A DNA stretch of 33,495 bases from an uncultured Flavobacteriales bacterium (GCA_947311095.1 CAMZKF010000327.1:1-33495); one strand, 5' to 3'. Counted from the first letter of the stretch, positions 1-9,384 are shown. Numbers and translations are program-made. The notes: generated from the sequence alone by a model not told the origin.

Positions 1-2
1 AC

Positions 3-44
3 AACAAACGCCTCAGTCGAATAATCGGTTGAGGTGTTTGTTTA
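3..44. terminator. Strong hairpin at window edge, probable terminator of a gene outside the window
   Basis: AACAAACGCCTCAGTCGA-ATAA-TCGGTTGAGGTGTTTGTT: 18 consecutive pairs (including G.T wobbles) with a 4-nt loop, ending in TTTGTTT. Confidence 0.75.
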
Positions 45-112
45 TAAAGAGGGAAATAATGCTATTTCAATGTTAATTTGATTAAGTTAGAAAGTGTTCT
101 TCTAATTTGTTT

Positions 113-206
113 GCGTTAGGGATAGGAGCATTTGTTTGAGCTCTTTTTTGTTTTTTTATTATAGAAAAACAAAAAAAGCGAGTGCGGATAGCCCGCTCGA
201 ACGCCC
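113..206 (-). repeat. Intergenic palindromic repeat, copy A
   Basis: Minus strand reads GGGCGTTCGAGCGGGCTATCCGC...TTTTTTTGTTTTT...AAAAAAACAAAAAA...GCTCCTATCCCTAACGC. The ends match copy B at 24554-24639 (22/23 at the 5' end, 15/17 at the 3' end). Confidence 0.85.
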
Positions 207-688
207 TAAAACATTCCTTCGCTTATCTGCTTTTGTTCTTTTTCGAACCATTCATCTACTAAGTGATTTTCTTTATCGTAGGCTGCTTTTACGGCTAATT
301 TATCGACTACTTCGTTGTATTTGTTTCCTGCATGTCCTTTTACCCATGTAAAGTTAACGGTATTTTTGGGGTATATTTTTAAGAATCGTTTCCACAGATC
401 GGAGTTTTTTTTACCTTTAAATCCTTTTTTTACCCAGCCAAAAACCCATCGTTTTTCTATGGAGTCGATTACGTATTTAGAATCGGAGTAAATCATTACA
501 TTGTGACCTCCTTCTTTTAGGGTTTCTAATGCTACAATAACTGCCAAAAGTTCCATTCTATTGTTGGTGGTCATTCGGTAGCCTTGGTTTAATTCTTTGT
601 AAAACTTTCCTGCCATTAAAACTATTCCGTAACCTCCATTTCCAGGGTTTCCTAGTGCCGATCCGTCTGTGTAAATTGTAATATTCAT
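206..688 (-). CDS. rnhA: Ribonuclease HI
   Basis: ORF MNITIYTDGSALGNPGNGGYGIVL...NNRMELLAVIVALETLK...YSDSKYVIDSI...WVKGHAGNKYNEVVDKLA shows the RNase HI D-E-D-D motifs. Confidence 0.97.
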   Translation of the reverse strand: MNITIYTDGSALGNPGNGGYGIVLMAGKFYKELNQGYRMTTNNRMELLAVIVALETLKEGGHNVMIYSDSKYVIDSIEKRWVFGWVKKGFKGKKNSDLWKRFLKIYPKNTVNFTWVKGHAGNKYNEVVDKLAVKAAYDKENHLVDEWFEKEQKQISEGMF

Positions 689-693
689 TTTTT

Positions 694-1803
694 TTATCCT
701 AATTCGTATTTTTTTCCTGGTAATTGTTTGACCATTCCTTTAAATTCTAGTAGAAGCAATTGAGTTGATAATTTACTCATTGGAAATTCTAAAGCGACTG
801 CTAGTTCGTCAATTGATAGGGTTTCTTTGTTTTGCAATATAGTAACAATTGCTGTTTCGTCGGCTGTTAAATCTACAAAAAGTTGTTTTTGAATGGCTTT
901 TGGTTGCTTTTTCTGGGTGTTCCAGTTTAGAATGTAGGCAATGTCTTTGGAGGCTTGGAGTAAATGAGCTTGGTTTATTTTGATTAAATGGTTGCAGCCT
1001 TCCGAATATTTGTCGCCTAATCTACCTGGAATGGCAAATACATCTCTGTTGTAATCGTTACCTAATTTTGCGGTAATCATAGAGCCTCCTGTAATTGCTG
1101 ATTCTACAACTATTATAGCGTCGCACATTCCAGCTACTACTCTGTTTCTTTTTGGAAAGTTTTCTCTATTTGGTCTTGTTTTTATTTTGTTTTCGGTGAG
1201 TAAACCTCCGTTTTTAAGCATTTTTTTTGCATAAACAGTGTGTTCTTTTGGGTAAATAGAGTCTAATCCGTGTGCTAATACTCCAACTGTTGGGGTATTG
1301 TATTGCATGGCAAAATTATGAGCGGATACATCTATTCCGTATGCTAATCCACTTACTACAAGTACGTTTTGAGTTGCCAATTCTTCGACTATATGTTCGC
1401 ACATTTTTTTTCCATAACTGGTTGCATTTCTTGTTCCTACAATTCCTACAACTTTGGTATTGTTCAGGTCGGTATTTCCTTTGTAGTAAAGAATAAGTGG
1501 TGCGTCTGCACAGTGTTTTAGTCTTCGGGGGTAATTGTCATCGTAAAAACTAAGTATTTCGATGCTGTATTTTTCGGCATAATCGATTTGTTCTTTAGCT
1601 GTAGAAAAGAGGTATTCTTTCTCTAATGCTTCTTTTATGTTTCTCCCATTTTCTCCCAATAGTTTATAAGTTTCCAAGGATTGATTGAGTACTTGTTGTG
1701 CCGAACCATATCGTTCGATTAGTTTTTTTGCAGTAGCGATGCCAATTCCAGAAATTTCTAGCAAAGCAATAATGTAATAGTTTTCGGGGTATGTTTCTTG
1801 CAT
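694..1803 (-). CDS. dprA: DNA-processing protein DprA/Smf
   Basis: Contains VGTRNATSYGKKM, VSGLAYGIDVSAH, NRVVAGMCDAIIVVESAITGGSMITA; N-terminal HhH-like and C-terminal winged-helix-like regions. Confidence 0.96.
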   Translation of the reverse strand: MQETYPENYYIIALLEISGIGIATAKKLIERYGSAQQVLNQSLETYKLLGENGRNIKEALEKEYLFSTAKEQIDYAEKYSIEILSFYDDNYPRRLKHCADAPLILYYKGNTDLNNTKVVGIVGTRNATSYGKKMCEHIVEELATQNVLVVSGLAYGIDVSAHNFAMQYNTPTVGVLAHGLDSIYPKEHTVYAKKMLKNGGLLTENKIKTRPNRENFPKRNRVVAGMCDAIIVVESAITGGSMITAKLGNDYNRDVFAIPGRLGDKYSEGCNHLIKINQAHLLQASKDIAYILNWNTQKKQPKAIQKQLFVDLTADETAIVTILQNKETLSIDELAVALEFPMSKLSTQLLLLEFKGMVKQLPGKKYELG

Positions 1804-1805
1804 TT

Positions 1806-2741
1806 TTAGTCTTTTTTTGAATGAAATTTTTTAAATCTCAATGCTTCGTTTTCCATTCTTTTTAAGAATTTGTAAGGAGTAGGAATTGCAATCGAAATGG
1901 ATTTTTTTGTTCTCGGATGTGCAAAAGTAATGGAAACAGCGGAAAGAAACAAGCCTTTATGTTTGAGTATTAATCCTTGTTTTCCGTAAAGTTTGTCGCC
2001 CAAAATAGGGCAGCCTAGTGAAGCGCAATGTATTCTTAATTGATGGGTTCTTCCTGTTTGGGGTTTTAATTGGAGTAAACTTAAATGTTTATTTTTTAAA
2101 GATTCTACGGATTTTAATTTAACGAAATTACTAACTGCTTTTTTGCCTTCTATCGGTAGGTCAATTTGTCCTTTTTTTGGAGTATTTCCAATTACAAGAG
2201 CTTGATAGTTTTTTTCTATGGTTTTGTTTTCAAAGGCTAGACCTAAATTTTTTCGTGCTAGTTTTGTTTTTGCAATCAATAGCAATCCACTCGTTTGATT
2301 GTCTAATCGATGAACAGGTAATGCCCAGTTTAAAGCATCTATTTGTTTGCTTTTTTCAATGTTATAGCCCAATGCATTTTGAATGGTTTTGTATTGGTTT
2401 CCACTTACGCTAATTCCAGCTGGTTTATTGATAACAGCTAAATCTTCATCTTCAAAAAGAATCTCTAATTTTAAATGGTATGGTTTGGGTGGAGTTAACT
2501 CTAAATCTAAAAATGTAATTACATCTTTTTCGTTTAACCAAGTACCTCCTTCAACGACTTTTGAATTTAATATTAACTCTCCTTTTTTTATAGCTTTTTT
2601 TACGCCTTTTCGACTGGGGATTTCCATTACAAATTTTTCGCAATAGTTATTGAAACGAACAGGCTCTGAAAGTTTAGGGACAATATATTTTTGTTTGATA
2701 ATACTCAAAATAATACAAGAATTAAATTCTAATTCCAACAA
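1806..2741 (-). CDS. RluA-family pseudouridine synthase with N-terminal S4-like domain
   Basis: PVHRLDNQTSGLLLIAKT, LKPQTGRTHQLRIHCASLGCPILGDKLYG motifs. The start is uncertain because the ORF overlaps the upstream CDS by 20 nt. Confidence 0.92.
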   Translation of the reverse strand: MLELEFNSCIILSIIKQKYIVPKLSEPVRFNNYCEKFVMEIPSRKGVKKAIKKGELILNSKVVEGGTWLNEKDVITFLDLELTPPKPYHLKLEILFEDEDLAVINKPAGISVSGNQYKTIQNALGYNIEKSKQIDALNWALPVHRLDNQTSGLLLIAKTKLARKNLGLAFENKTIEKNYQALVIGNTPKKGQIDLPIEGKKAVSNFVKLKSVESLKNKHLSLLQLKPQTGRTHQLRIHCASLGCPILGDKLYGKQGLILKHKGLFLSAVSITFAHPRTKKSISIAIPTPYKFLKRMENEALRFKKFHSKKD

Positions 2742-4818
2742 TACAGATGTCGTCTAGTTGTTCTAAATTTCCTTTCCAGTTGATAAACGTAGTATTCAAA
2801 ATTTCTTTTTGTTCGGCTACATTCTTGGTTGCTATATTTATCAATAATTCTTTAAAAGGTTTGTATTTGAATTTTTTACCTCTTTCTCCTCCAAATTGGT
2901 CTGCATATCCGTCGGTTGAAGCGTATATCATATCTCCTTTTTCTAGCTGAAACGTTTGTAAAGTAAAAGCTTTGGCGTGTTCCGAATATCCTATTGGTTG
3001 CTTGTCTCCTTTAAGTTCTATTAAGTTTGAATTTCTAACAATATATAGTCCATTTTTAGCTCCTGAAAAAGAAAGTTCTAAACTGTCTTTATCTATAGCG
3101 CAAAAAGCTAAGTCCATTCCATCTCTAATTACATTTGTTTTGTGTTTATTTACAGTATTATACATTTGACTATTTAAATAATCGAGTGCCTGAGCAGGCG
3201 TATTGACTGATTTTTCTTTTAATGTTTGATTAAATATGTTTAATCCTATAATGCTCATAAAAGCTCCAGGAACTCCATGTCCTGTGCAATCGGCTACACT
3301 CATAATTATAACCGAAGAGTTTTCTCGGTCTTTATATGTTGTTTTAGATTCTTTTATCCAATAAAAATCACCACTTACAATGTCTTTTGGCTTAAATAAG
3401 ACAAATGAATTTGGAACTATTTTTTTTACTGCATCAATTGAAGGCATTAAGGCATTTTGTAGTCGTTTGGCGTAGTTGATACTATCTATAACTTCTTTAT
3501 TTTTTTTCGAAAGTTGTTCTTTTTGTTCTTCTAATGCTTCTGTTCTTTCTTTTACTTTTGCAGAAAGCATTTCGTTTTGAAGGTCTATTAAATTATTTTT
3601 TTCTTTTAAACTTATTAATGCTTTTTCTTGAGCCAACTCTTTTTCTTTTTGCAAACCTCTTAGCTTATTAGCCATTGACATAGCGAGTAATAATACTTCA
3701 ATAAATACAGCTGTTTTTAAAGAATATTTAAACAAAAACTCATCATTTATTATTCTGAAGTTTGTTAAAATAAAAATAATAGCACCTGTTACAATTGTAA
3801 AAACAGCCATTGAAAAGTAGGTGCAAATATTTTCTCCTTTATTTTTTAAATAAAGAACTGTTGTTAGGGCTAAAATAAGGGAAACTAAAGAAAATCCATT
3901 AATTAAAAGGTAGGATAAGGCGTGTAATTTTCCTGGTATAAAAGTTAGAAGTGTAATTAGGGATAGAATCCATATAAAAGTTTTAAAAATTTTATTCAAA
4001 CGAGGTAATTTTTCTTTTAATTGTAGAAAACTCTTTATATATACTAAAAATAAAGATGATGCTAAAGCTGCCGAAAAAACAATAATATATTGTTCGAAAA
4101 CAATTGCGTGTTTAAACAGGTAAAAATAAGTCAATCCATCGAGGGTGAATTGAAGTAAGAATACACTAGCAACATAATAAGAATACAACAATAAAGAACG
4201 TTCTTTTATTCCATAATAATAAAAAGCATAAAGAATAATGATGGTTAATAATATGCCGTAAAAAGAACCTAGAAAAAAAGAACGAAGGCGTGTAGAAAGG
4301 TAATATCCTTTAGCGGTATTGATTACAATGGGAACAAGTAAAGCCTCTCCGTCACTTTTTAGTTTCAGTACAAATTGAGTTGGTTTGTTTTTTTCTAATT
4401 TGACAGAAAAAGTATTGTCTATTGTTTTTACTGTGCGTTTAGAAAAGGGGACTTGATCTCCTGTTATTTGAACTTTTTTCACTGTATTGTTTTCTATTTC
4501 GTACAATACAACTTCATCGGCTATAGTTCGAGATATGAAAAAACTAAATTCGTGATTATCTGTTTGGTTTTCTACTTCAAACTTAAACCAATACGACGCT
4601 GACGTAAATCCTAATTTTTCTAATTTACGATCAAAAGGTTTAAAACCTAAAGGACGATGTAAAATAGAATCAATTGTTAATTGATGCGAATCGTCTTGTA
4701 GGTAAACAGTTGACTTCGTAAACGATTGACCTAAATTATTTTCATTCAAGATTATTTTTGTTTGAGATAATGCTACGAAACAAATAAGTAAATTAAGTAT
4801 GAATAAAAGTTTTTTCAA
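2722..4818 (-). CDS. Sensor phosphatase: periplasmic 7TMR-DISM-like N-terminus, seven TM-like segments, coiled coil, SpoIIE-type PP2C domain
   Basis: Signal peptide, sensor domain, run of hydrophobic segments, then PKDIVSGDFYWIKE...SVADCTGHGVPGAFMSIIG...STDGYADQFGGERGKKF. Confidence 0.9.
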   Translation of the reverse strand: MKKLLFILNLLICFVALSQTKIILNENNLGQSFTKSTVYLQDDSHQLTIDSILHRPLGFKPFDRKLEKLGFTSASYWFKFEVENQTDNHEFSFFISRTIADEVVLYEIENNTVKKVQITGDQVPFSKRTVKTIDNTFSVKLEKNKPTQFVLKLKSDGEALLVPIVINTAKGYYLSTRLRSFFLGSFYGILLTIIILYAFYYYGIKERSLLLYSYYVASVFLLQFTLDGLTYFYLFKHAIVFEQYIIVFSAALASSLFLVYIKSFLQLKEKLPRLNKIFKTFIWILSLITLLTFIPGKLHALSYLLINGFSLVSLILALTTVLYLKNKGENICTYFSMAVFTIVTGAIIFILTNFRIINDEFLFKYSLKTAVFIEVLLLAMSMANKLRGLQKEKELAQEKALISLKEKNNLIDLQNEMLSAKVKERTEALEEQKEQLSKKNKEVIDSINYAKRLQNALMPSIDAVKKIVPNSFVLFKPKDIVSGDFYWIKESKTTYKDRENSSVIIMSVADCTGHGVPGAFMSIIGLNIFNQTLKEKSVNTPAQALDYLNSQMYNTVNKHKTNVIRDGMDLAFCAIDKDSLELSFSGAKNGLYIVRNSNLIELKGDKQPIGYSEHAKAFTLQTFQLEKGDMIYASTDGYADQFGGERGKKFKYKPFKELLINIATKNVAEQKEILNTTFINWKGNLEQLDDICIVGIRI

Positions 4819-4946
4819 GATAATTGTAATTTTAGCTAAATATAGTAAAAAATCATTCGAATAAACAAAAAAGCAACTATTTTTATTTTGAGTATAACCT
4901 CTTTTAGTTGTTGAAAAACCTTTGTAATATAAAAGGACATATTTTG

Positions 4947-4954
4947 CATCTTTG
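4947..4954 (+). promoter_or_regulatory. Candidate Bacteroidota -7 element for purD
   Basis: CATCTTTG (one mismatch to TAnnTTTG), 22 nt after TTTG at 4921-4924, 15 nt before the ATG. Confidence 0.4.
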
Positions 4955-4969
4955 TAAAAAATAAAAACA

Positions 4970-6250
4970 ATGAAAGTCTTAATTATTGGTTCTGGAGGAA
5001 GAGAACACGCTATTGCTTGGAAGTTAGAGCAAAGTTCTCAATTAGAAAAACTATTTATAGCTCCTGGTAATGCAGGAACATCACAGTTGGGTACAAATGT
5101 AGATTTGGCAATTGATAATTTTGAAGCAATAGGACAGTTTTGTTTGGAAAATAAAATAGGAATTGTAGTAGTAGGTCCTGAACAACCTTTGGTTAATGGT
5201 ATTCACGATTATTTTGCAGGAGACGACAAGCTAAAATCTATTTGTATTATTGGTCCAAAAAAAGAAGGAGCTATTTTAGAGGGAAGTAAAGATTTTTCTA
5301 AAGCGTTTATGAAAAGACATAATATTCCTACGGCAAAATATGTTTCGGTAACAAAAGAGAATATAGCAGCTGGTTTTTCTTTTATGGAATCTAAAAAACC
5401 TCCTTATGTTTTAAAAGCCGATGGCTTAGCAGCGGGTAAAGGTGTTTTGATTATAGATAATATAGAGGAGGCTAAATCTGCGTTAGAAGAAATGTTGTCT
5501 GGTAAATTTGGAGATGCTAGTAATACCGTTGTTATTGAAGAGTTTTTAGACGGTGTTGAAGCAAGTGTATTTGTAATTACAGATGGAACAGCTTATAAAA
5601 TATTGCCAACAGCAAAAGATTATAAAAAGATAGGAGAAGGGGATACAGGATTGAATACAGGAGGAATGGGGGCCGTTTCGCCAGTTTCGTTTGGGAATAA
5701 TGATTTTTTAGATAAAGTTGACAATCAAATTATAATTCCAACAATAAAAGGATTGAAAAAAGAAGGAATAGACTATTCTGGATTTATATTTTTTGGAGTC
5801 ATTAACGTAAAAAAAGATCCTTATGTAATTGAATATAATTGTAGGTTGGGTGACCCAGAAACTGAAGTTGTAATGTTGAGGTTGAAATCTGATTTACTCG
5901 AATTGTTCGATGGAATAGCTTCTGGAACTCTTTCTGAAAGAGATGTGAAAATAGATCCTAGAACTGCTGCTACTGTAATGATGGTTTCGGGTGGTTATCC
6001 CGATAAATACGAAAAAGGTAAAGAAATTAATGGTTTGTCAGACCTGGCAGAACAAGTGGTGTTTCATGCAGGAACAACTACAAATGCTGAAGGTAATGTA
6101 GTTACAAATGGAGGTCGAGTGTTAGCTGTTTCTGCTGTTGGAAAAGATGTAAATACGGCAGTAAAAAAAGCTTACGAAGGAGTAGATAAACTTAACTTTG
6201 AAGGAGCAGTTTACAGAAGAGATATAGGTTCGGATTTAATGAAAAAATAA
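4970..6250 (+). CDS. purD: Phosphoribosylamine--glycine ligase
   Basis: MKVLIIGSGGREHAIAWKL, APGNAGT, LKADGLAAGKGV, IEYNCRLGDPETEVVM. Confidence 0.98.
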   Translation: MKVLIIGSGGREHAIAWKLEQSSQLEKLFIAPGNAGTSQLGTNVDLAIDNFEAIGQFCLENKIGIVVVGPEQPLVNGIHDYFAGDDKLKSICIIGPKKEGAILEGSKDFSKAFMKRHNIPTAKYVSVTKENIAAGFSFMESKKPPYVLKADGLAAGKGVLIIDNIEEAKSALEEMLSGKFGDASNTVVIEEFLDGVEASVFVITDGTAYKILPTAKDYKKIGEGDTGLNTGGMGAVSPVSFGNNDFLDKVDNQIIIPTIKGLKKEGIDYSGFIFFGVINVKKDPYVIEYNCRLGDPETEVVMLRLKSDLLELFDGIASGTLSERDVKIDPRTAATVMMVSGGYPDKYEKGKEINGLSDLAEQVVFHAGTTTNAEGNVVTNGGRVLAVSAVGKDVNTAVKKAYEGVDKLNFEGAVYRRDIGSDLMKK

Positions 6251-6257
6251 TTTTTAA

Positions 6258-7319
6258 ATGGTTGATTATTTGATAGTAGGGCAAGGAATAGCAGGGTCTA
6301 TTTTAGCATTAGAGCTTATAGAAAGAGGCTTTTCTGTTAAAGTAATCGATAATCATCACTATAAATCATCATCACTTATTGCAGGAGGTTTGGTTCACCC
6401 AATGTCATTTAGGCGTACTATTTTGAGTTGGAATGCAGAAGTGTTGTCAAAACATTCGATTAGCTATTATCAAAAAAAAGAAAAAGAATTAAAGGCTAAT
6501 TTTTTTGAATCCTTAACTTTTTTACGATTATTTGGTTCTATTGAAGAGCAGAATACATGGTTTACTAAACAGTCGATAGCGCCATACAATAATATTTTGG
6601 AAAGTTTTGATGATTCTAAAATTGAAAAATATGCGATTAAAAACAACTTTGGAATTGGAAAGGTTAATTGGTCTTATCGCTTACATTTAGATGTGTTTTT
6701 GCCTGTTGTAAAAAATAAATTAGAAGAACTAGGAGCTTTATTTTTAGAAAAATTAGACTATTCTAAATTAGAAGTGTTGGAGAATGGGATAGTAAATTAT
6801 AAAAATATAACGGCTAAAAATATTGTTTTTTGTGAAGGACATCAATATATACATAATCCTTATTTTAGTTACTTGCCTCAAAATTTAACGAAAGGAGAAA
6901 TTTTAATTTTAAATGTTAAAAAATTACCGCCTTATCTTATTAGTAAAAATTGTTTTTTATTGCCTTTAGAAAATGAAAAATACATTTTGGGAGCAACATA
7001 TAATTGGTCTAGTACCGATTGTGAAACAACAGATGAAGCAAAAACAGCGTTGTTGGAAAAATATAGTAAAATAAGCGATGAACCAGTCACTGTTTTGGAG
7101 CAAAGGGCAGGAGTTCGTCCTACAACGATTGACAGAAAACCAATTTTAGGAACACACCCTAAGCACAATTCTATTCATTTTTTTAATGGTTTGGGAAGTA
7201 AAGGAGTGCAATTAGCTCCTTATTACGCTGAAGTAATGGTTGATTATTTAGAAAATAAAATTGAATTAAAAAAAGAGATTAATATTCAACGCTTTACGCA
7301 AAAATATTACAACGCTTAA
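6258..7319 (+). CDS. FAD-dependent oxidoreductase (DAO/glycine oxidase-like)
   Basis: N-terminal VDYLIVGQGIAGSILALELIERGFSVKVID Rossmann motif; C-terminal RAGVRPTTIDRKPILG...FFNGLGSKGVQLAPYYA. Confidence 0.88.
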   Translation: MVDYLIVGQGIAGSILALELIERGFSVKVIDNHHYKSSSLIAGGLVHPMSFRRTILSWNAEVLSKHSISYYQKKEKELKANFFESLTFLRLFGSIEEQNTWFTKQSIAPYNNILESFDDSKIEKYAIKNNFGIGKVNWSYRLHLDVFLPVVKNKLEELGALFLEKLDYSKLEVLENGIVNYKNITAKNIVFCEGHQYIHNPYFSYLPQNLTKGEILILNVKKLPPYLISKNCFLLPLENEKYILGATYNWSSTDCETTDEAKTALLEKYSKISDEPVTVLEQRAGVRPTTIDRKPILGTHPKHNSIHFFNGLGSKGVQLAPYYAEVMVDYLENKIELKKEINIQRFTQKYYNA

Positions 7320-7341
7320 TTTTTAGTTTTTTCGAATAATC

Positions 7342-8055
7342 TTATTTTTCCATAGCGATAATCTTTGCTATCAAAAAATCATTGATCAAAACATTTTCAC
7401 TATAACAACCTTTTATTTTCCATGCCGAAGCGGATGAATTAATAGCTATTTTTTTTTGTTTATAATTGGGGTTTGTGGGGGTAATTAAAAATGAACTATC
7501 TTTTATTTCTACTATTCCTTTATTAATCGATTTATTGTCAATTACTATACCTAAGAAAAAATTGTTTTCTGTAAATTCAAGGAGCTTTTCTAAAAATAAA
7601 ATATCACCATGTAAAAACCCATTATTGTTAAAATACAATTCGTTCCCTTTGTTATAAATAGCAAGTCTATTTTTTTTATTGTCAATAAAAGGAAAAACTA
7701 TTCGAGGAAGACTCTTTAGAAAAGAAAGGTTCTCTTTTTGTTTAGGAAATTGTTTTAATAGTTCTTCAGGAATGTATTTTGTTCCTGTGTTCAATTTATT
7801 CTTACTTGTATCAAAATCACTAATTAAGTTGAAATTAGAGATTTCATTTACCGTTAATTCTTTTGTAACTAACTTACTAATGTTAATTTTATAAAAGTCA
7901 GCTATTTTAAGAATAATGTCTAACTTAGGTTCAGCACGTTGCTCTTCATAAGAACCAATGTTAGCTCTAGTTAAACCAAATAATTTAGCAAACTCAGTTT
8001 GACTAATTCCTTTTACCTTTCTTATTTTTTTTATATTTATTCCAATTAATGACAT
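7342..8055 (-). CDS. XRE-family transcriptional regulator, possible LexA/CI-like C-terminal domain
   Basis: N-terminal HTH INIKKIRKVKGISQTEFAKLFGLTRANIGSYEEQRAEPKLDIILKIADFYKI. The C-terminal assignment is weaker. Confidence 0.88.
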   Translation of the reverse strand: MSLIGINIKKIRKVKGISQTEFAKLFGLTRANIGSYEEQRAEPKLDIILKIADFYKINISKLVTKELTVNEISNFNLISDFDTSKNKLNTGTKYIPEELLKQFPKQKENLSFLKSLPRIVFPFIDNKKNRLAIYNKGNELYFNNNGFLHGDILFLEKLLEFTENNFFLGIVIDNKSINKGIVEIKDSSFLITPTNPNYKQKKIAINSSASAWKIKGCYSENVLINDFLIAKIIAMEK

Positions 8056-8066
8056 AGTACTAACAA

Positions 8067-8098
8067 ATTTAGCATAATTAATGAAAAATACGCTAAAT
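8067..8098. promoter_or_regulatory. Candidate XRE operator (inverted repeat)
   Basis: ATTTAGC (8067-8073) and exact reverse complement GCTAAAT (8092-8098), just upstream of the XRE start codon. Confidence 0.45.
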
Positions 8099-8179
8099 AA
8101 AATAGTTTTTGGATTTTTATTCTTGTTTTTTTGATAGTGTTAAAAAATAAAAATGCAAAAAATATTAGTTTTATGTTGC

Positions 8180-8194
8180 TAACTTAATTAGTTA
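8180..8194. promoter_or_regulatory. Candidate operator/promoter region of the YbjN-like/pspA pair
   Basis: TAACT-TAATT-AGTTA dyad, overlapping a TTATTTG -7-like sequence upstream of the ORF at 8228. Confidence 0.35.
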
Positions 8195-8227
8195 TTTGTA
8201 GTTTTATAAAAAATAAATTCAAAACCT

Positions 8228-8623
8228 ATGAAAACAAAACAAAATTACTTCCAAAAAGTAAAAGAATATTTATTGGATTCAAACTATTTGTTGAAAGTAG
8301 AAAATACTGAAAGTCAAATGTTTGTGATAGATAAGCAAGAAGATGGAATACATAACTTAGTATTAGATTGTGAAGATCCTATCCTTATTATAGAGCAATT
8401 TTTATTTGAAATTAAAAATCCATCAACTCAAATATATAAGGATTTACTGATGAAAAATAGAGATATTATTCATGGAGCTTTTGTTCTTGATGGAGATAGA
8501 GTTTCTTTTAGAGATACTTTACAATTAGAAAATTTAGATAGAAACGAATTAGAAGGTTCGTTAAATTCATTGAGCTTATTAATGTCGGAATATAACAATG
8601 AATTAATAGAATTTTCAAAATAA
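8228..8623 (+). CDS. Small YbjN/CesT-like protein
   Basis: 131-aa ORF (YFQKVKEYLLDSNY...VLDCEDPILIIEQFLFEI...GAFVLDGDRVSFRDTLQLENLDRNELEGSLNSLSLLMSEY) 32 nt upstream of pspA; fold assignment by eye. Confidence 0.7.
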   Translation: MKTKQNYFQKVKEYLLDSNYLLKVENTESQMFVIDKQEDGIHNLVLDCEDPILIIEQFLFEIKNPSTQIYKDLLMKNRDIIHGAFVLDGDRVSFRDTLQLENLDRNELEGSLNSLSLLMSEYNNELIEFSK

Positions 8624-8655
8624 AAATAAAACGCAGTTAAAAAAACAATAAAACA

Positions 8656-9354
8656 ATGAGTATATTTAGTAGATTATTTAAGATAGGACAATCAGAAGCA
8701 CATAATTTAGTTGATAAATTAGAAGATCCAATAAAACTAACAGAACAAGGAATAAGAGATTTAAGAGGTGATTTAGATGAGTCATTAAAAGCTTTAGCAG
8801 AAGTAAAAGCAATGAGAATCCGTTCAAATGCAGAATTGAGCAAGTCAAAATTTCAAGTCAGTGATTTTGAGAAAAAAGCAATGACGCTATTGAATAATGC
8901 AAAAGAAGGGAAAATGGATGCGGCAGAAGCAGACCGTTTGGCTACCGAGGCATTAAAAAGAGTAGGTCAAGCAAAAGAAAACGCTGCAAGAGCTCAAGAA
9001 GAAGTTAAAAAATTCGACGCTTCGATTTCTCAATTAGAATCTAACATCAACAAAATAAAATCGAATGTTACTAAATACGAAAACGAATTAAAAACGTTAA
9101 AAGCTCGTATGAAAGTAAGTAAAGCAACTTCTAAAATTAACAAACAATTAGCTCAGGTAGATTCGACAGGAACAATAGCAATGTTGGAAAAAATGAAAGA
9201 TAAAGTAGCCGAAGAAGAAGCATTAGCCGAAGCCTATGGAGATATTGCAGCTTCATCGAAGTCGATAGATGACGAAATCAATAGCGCTTTAGATAATGTA
9301 GATGCTGATTCGTCTGATGCATTAGCCGAATTAAAGAAAAAAATGGGAATGTAG
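8656..9354 (+). CDS. pspA: PspA/IM30 family protein
   Basis: MSIFSRLFKIGQSEAHNLVDKLEDPIKLTEQGIRDLRGDLDESLKALAEVKA followed by long coiled coil. Confidence 0.93.
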   Translation: MSIFSRLFKIGQSEAHNLVDKLEDPIKLTEQGIRDLRGDLDESLKALAEVKAMRIRSNAELSKSKFQVSDFEKKAMTLLNNAKEGKMDAAEADRLATEALKRVGQAKENAARAQEEVKKFDASISQLESNINKIKSNVTKYENELKTLKARMKVSKATSKINKQLAQVDSTGTIAMLEKMKDKVAEEEALAEAYGDIAASSKSIDDEINSALDNVDADSSDALAELKKKMGM

Positions 9355-9384
9355 TTTGTCTGTATTCTTAAAGCTAGTTTTAGC

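Noticed and set aside
136-351. 71-aa plus-strand ORF
   Set aside because: Lies across repeat copy A and antisense to rnhA; composition reflects the poly-T/A stem and reverse-strand coding.
1272-3169. Plus-strand ORFs at 1272-1496, 2177-2413, 2383-2646, 2747-2950, 2972-3169
   Set aside because: All antisense to well-supported dprA, RluA-type and PP2C genes; no recognisable domain.
7342-8055. Phage CI-type repressor marking a prophage
   Set aside because: XRE plus possible LexA-like C-terminus could suggest it, but all neighbours are cellular (purD, FAD oxidoreductase, pspA).
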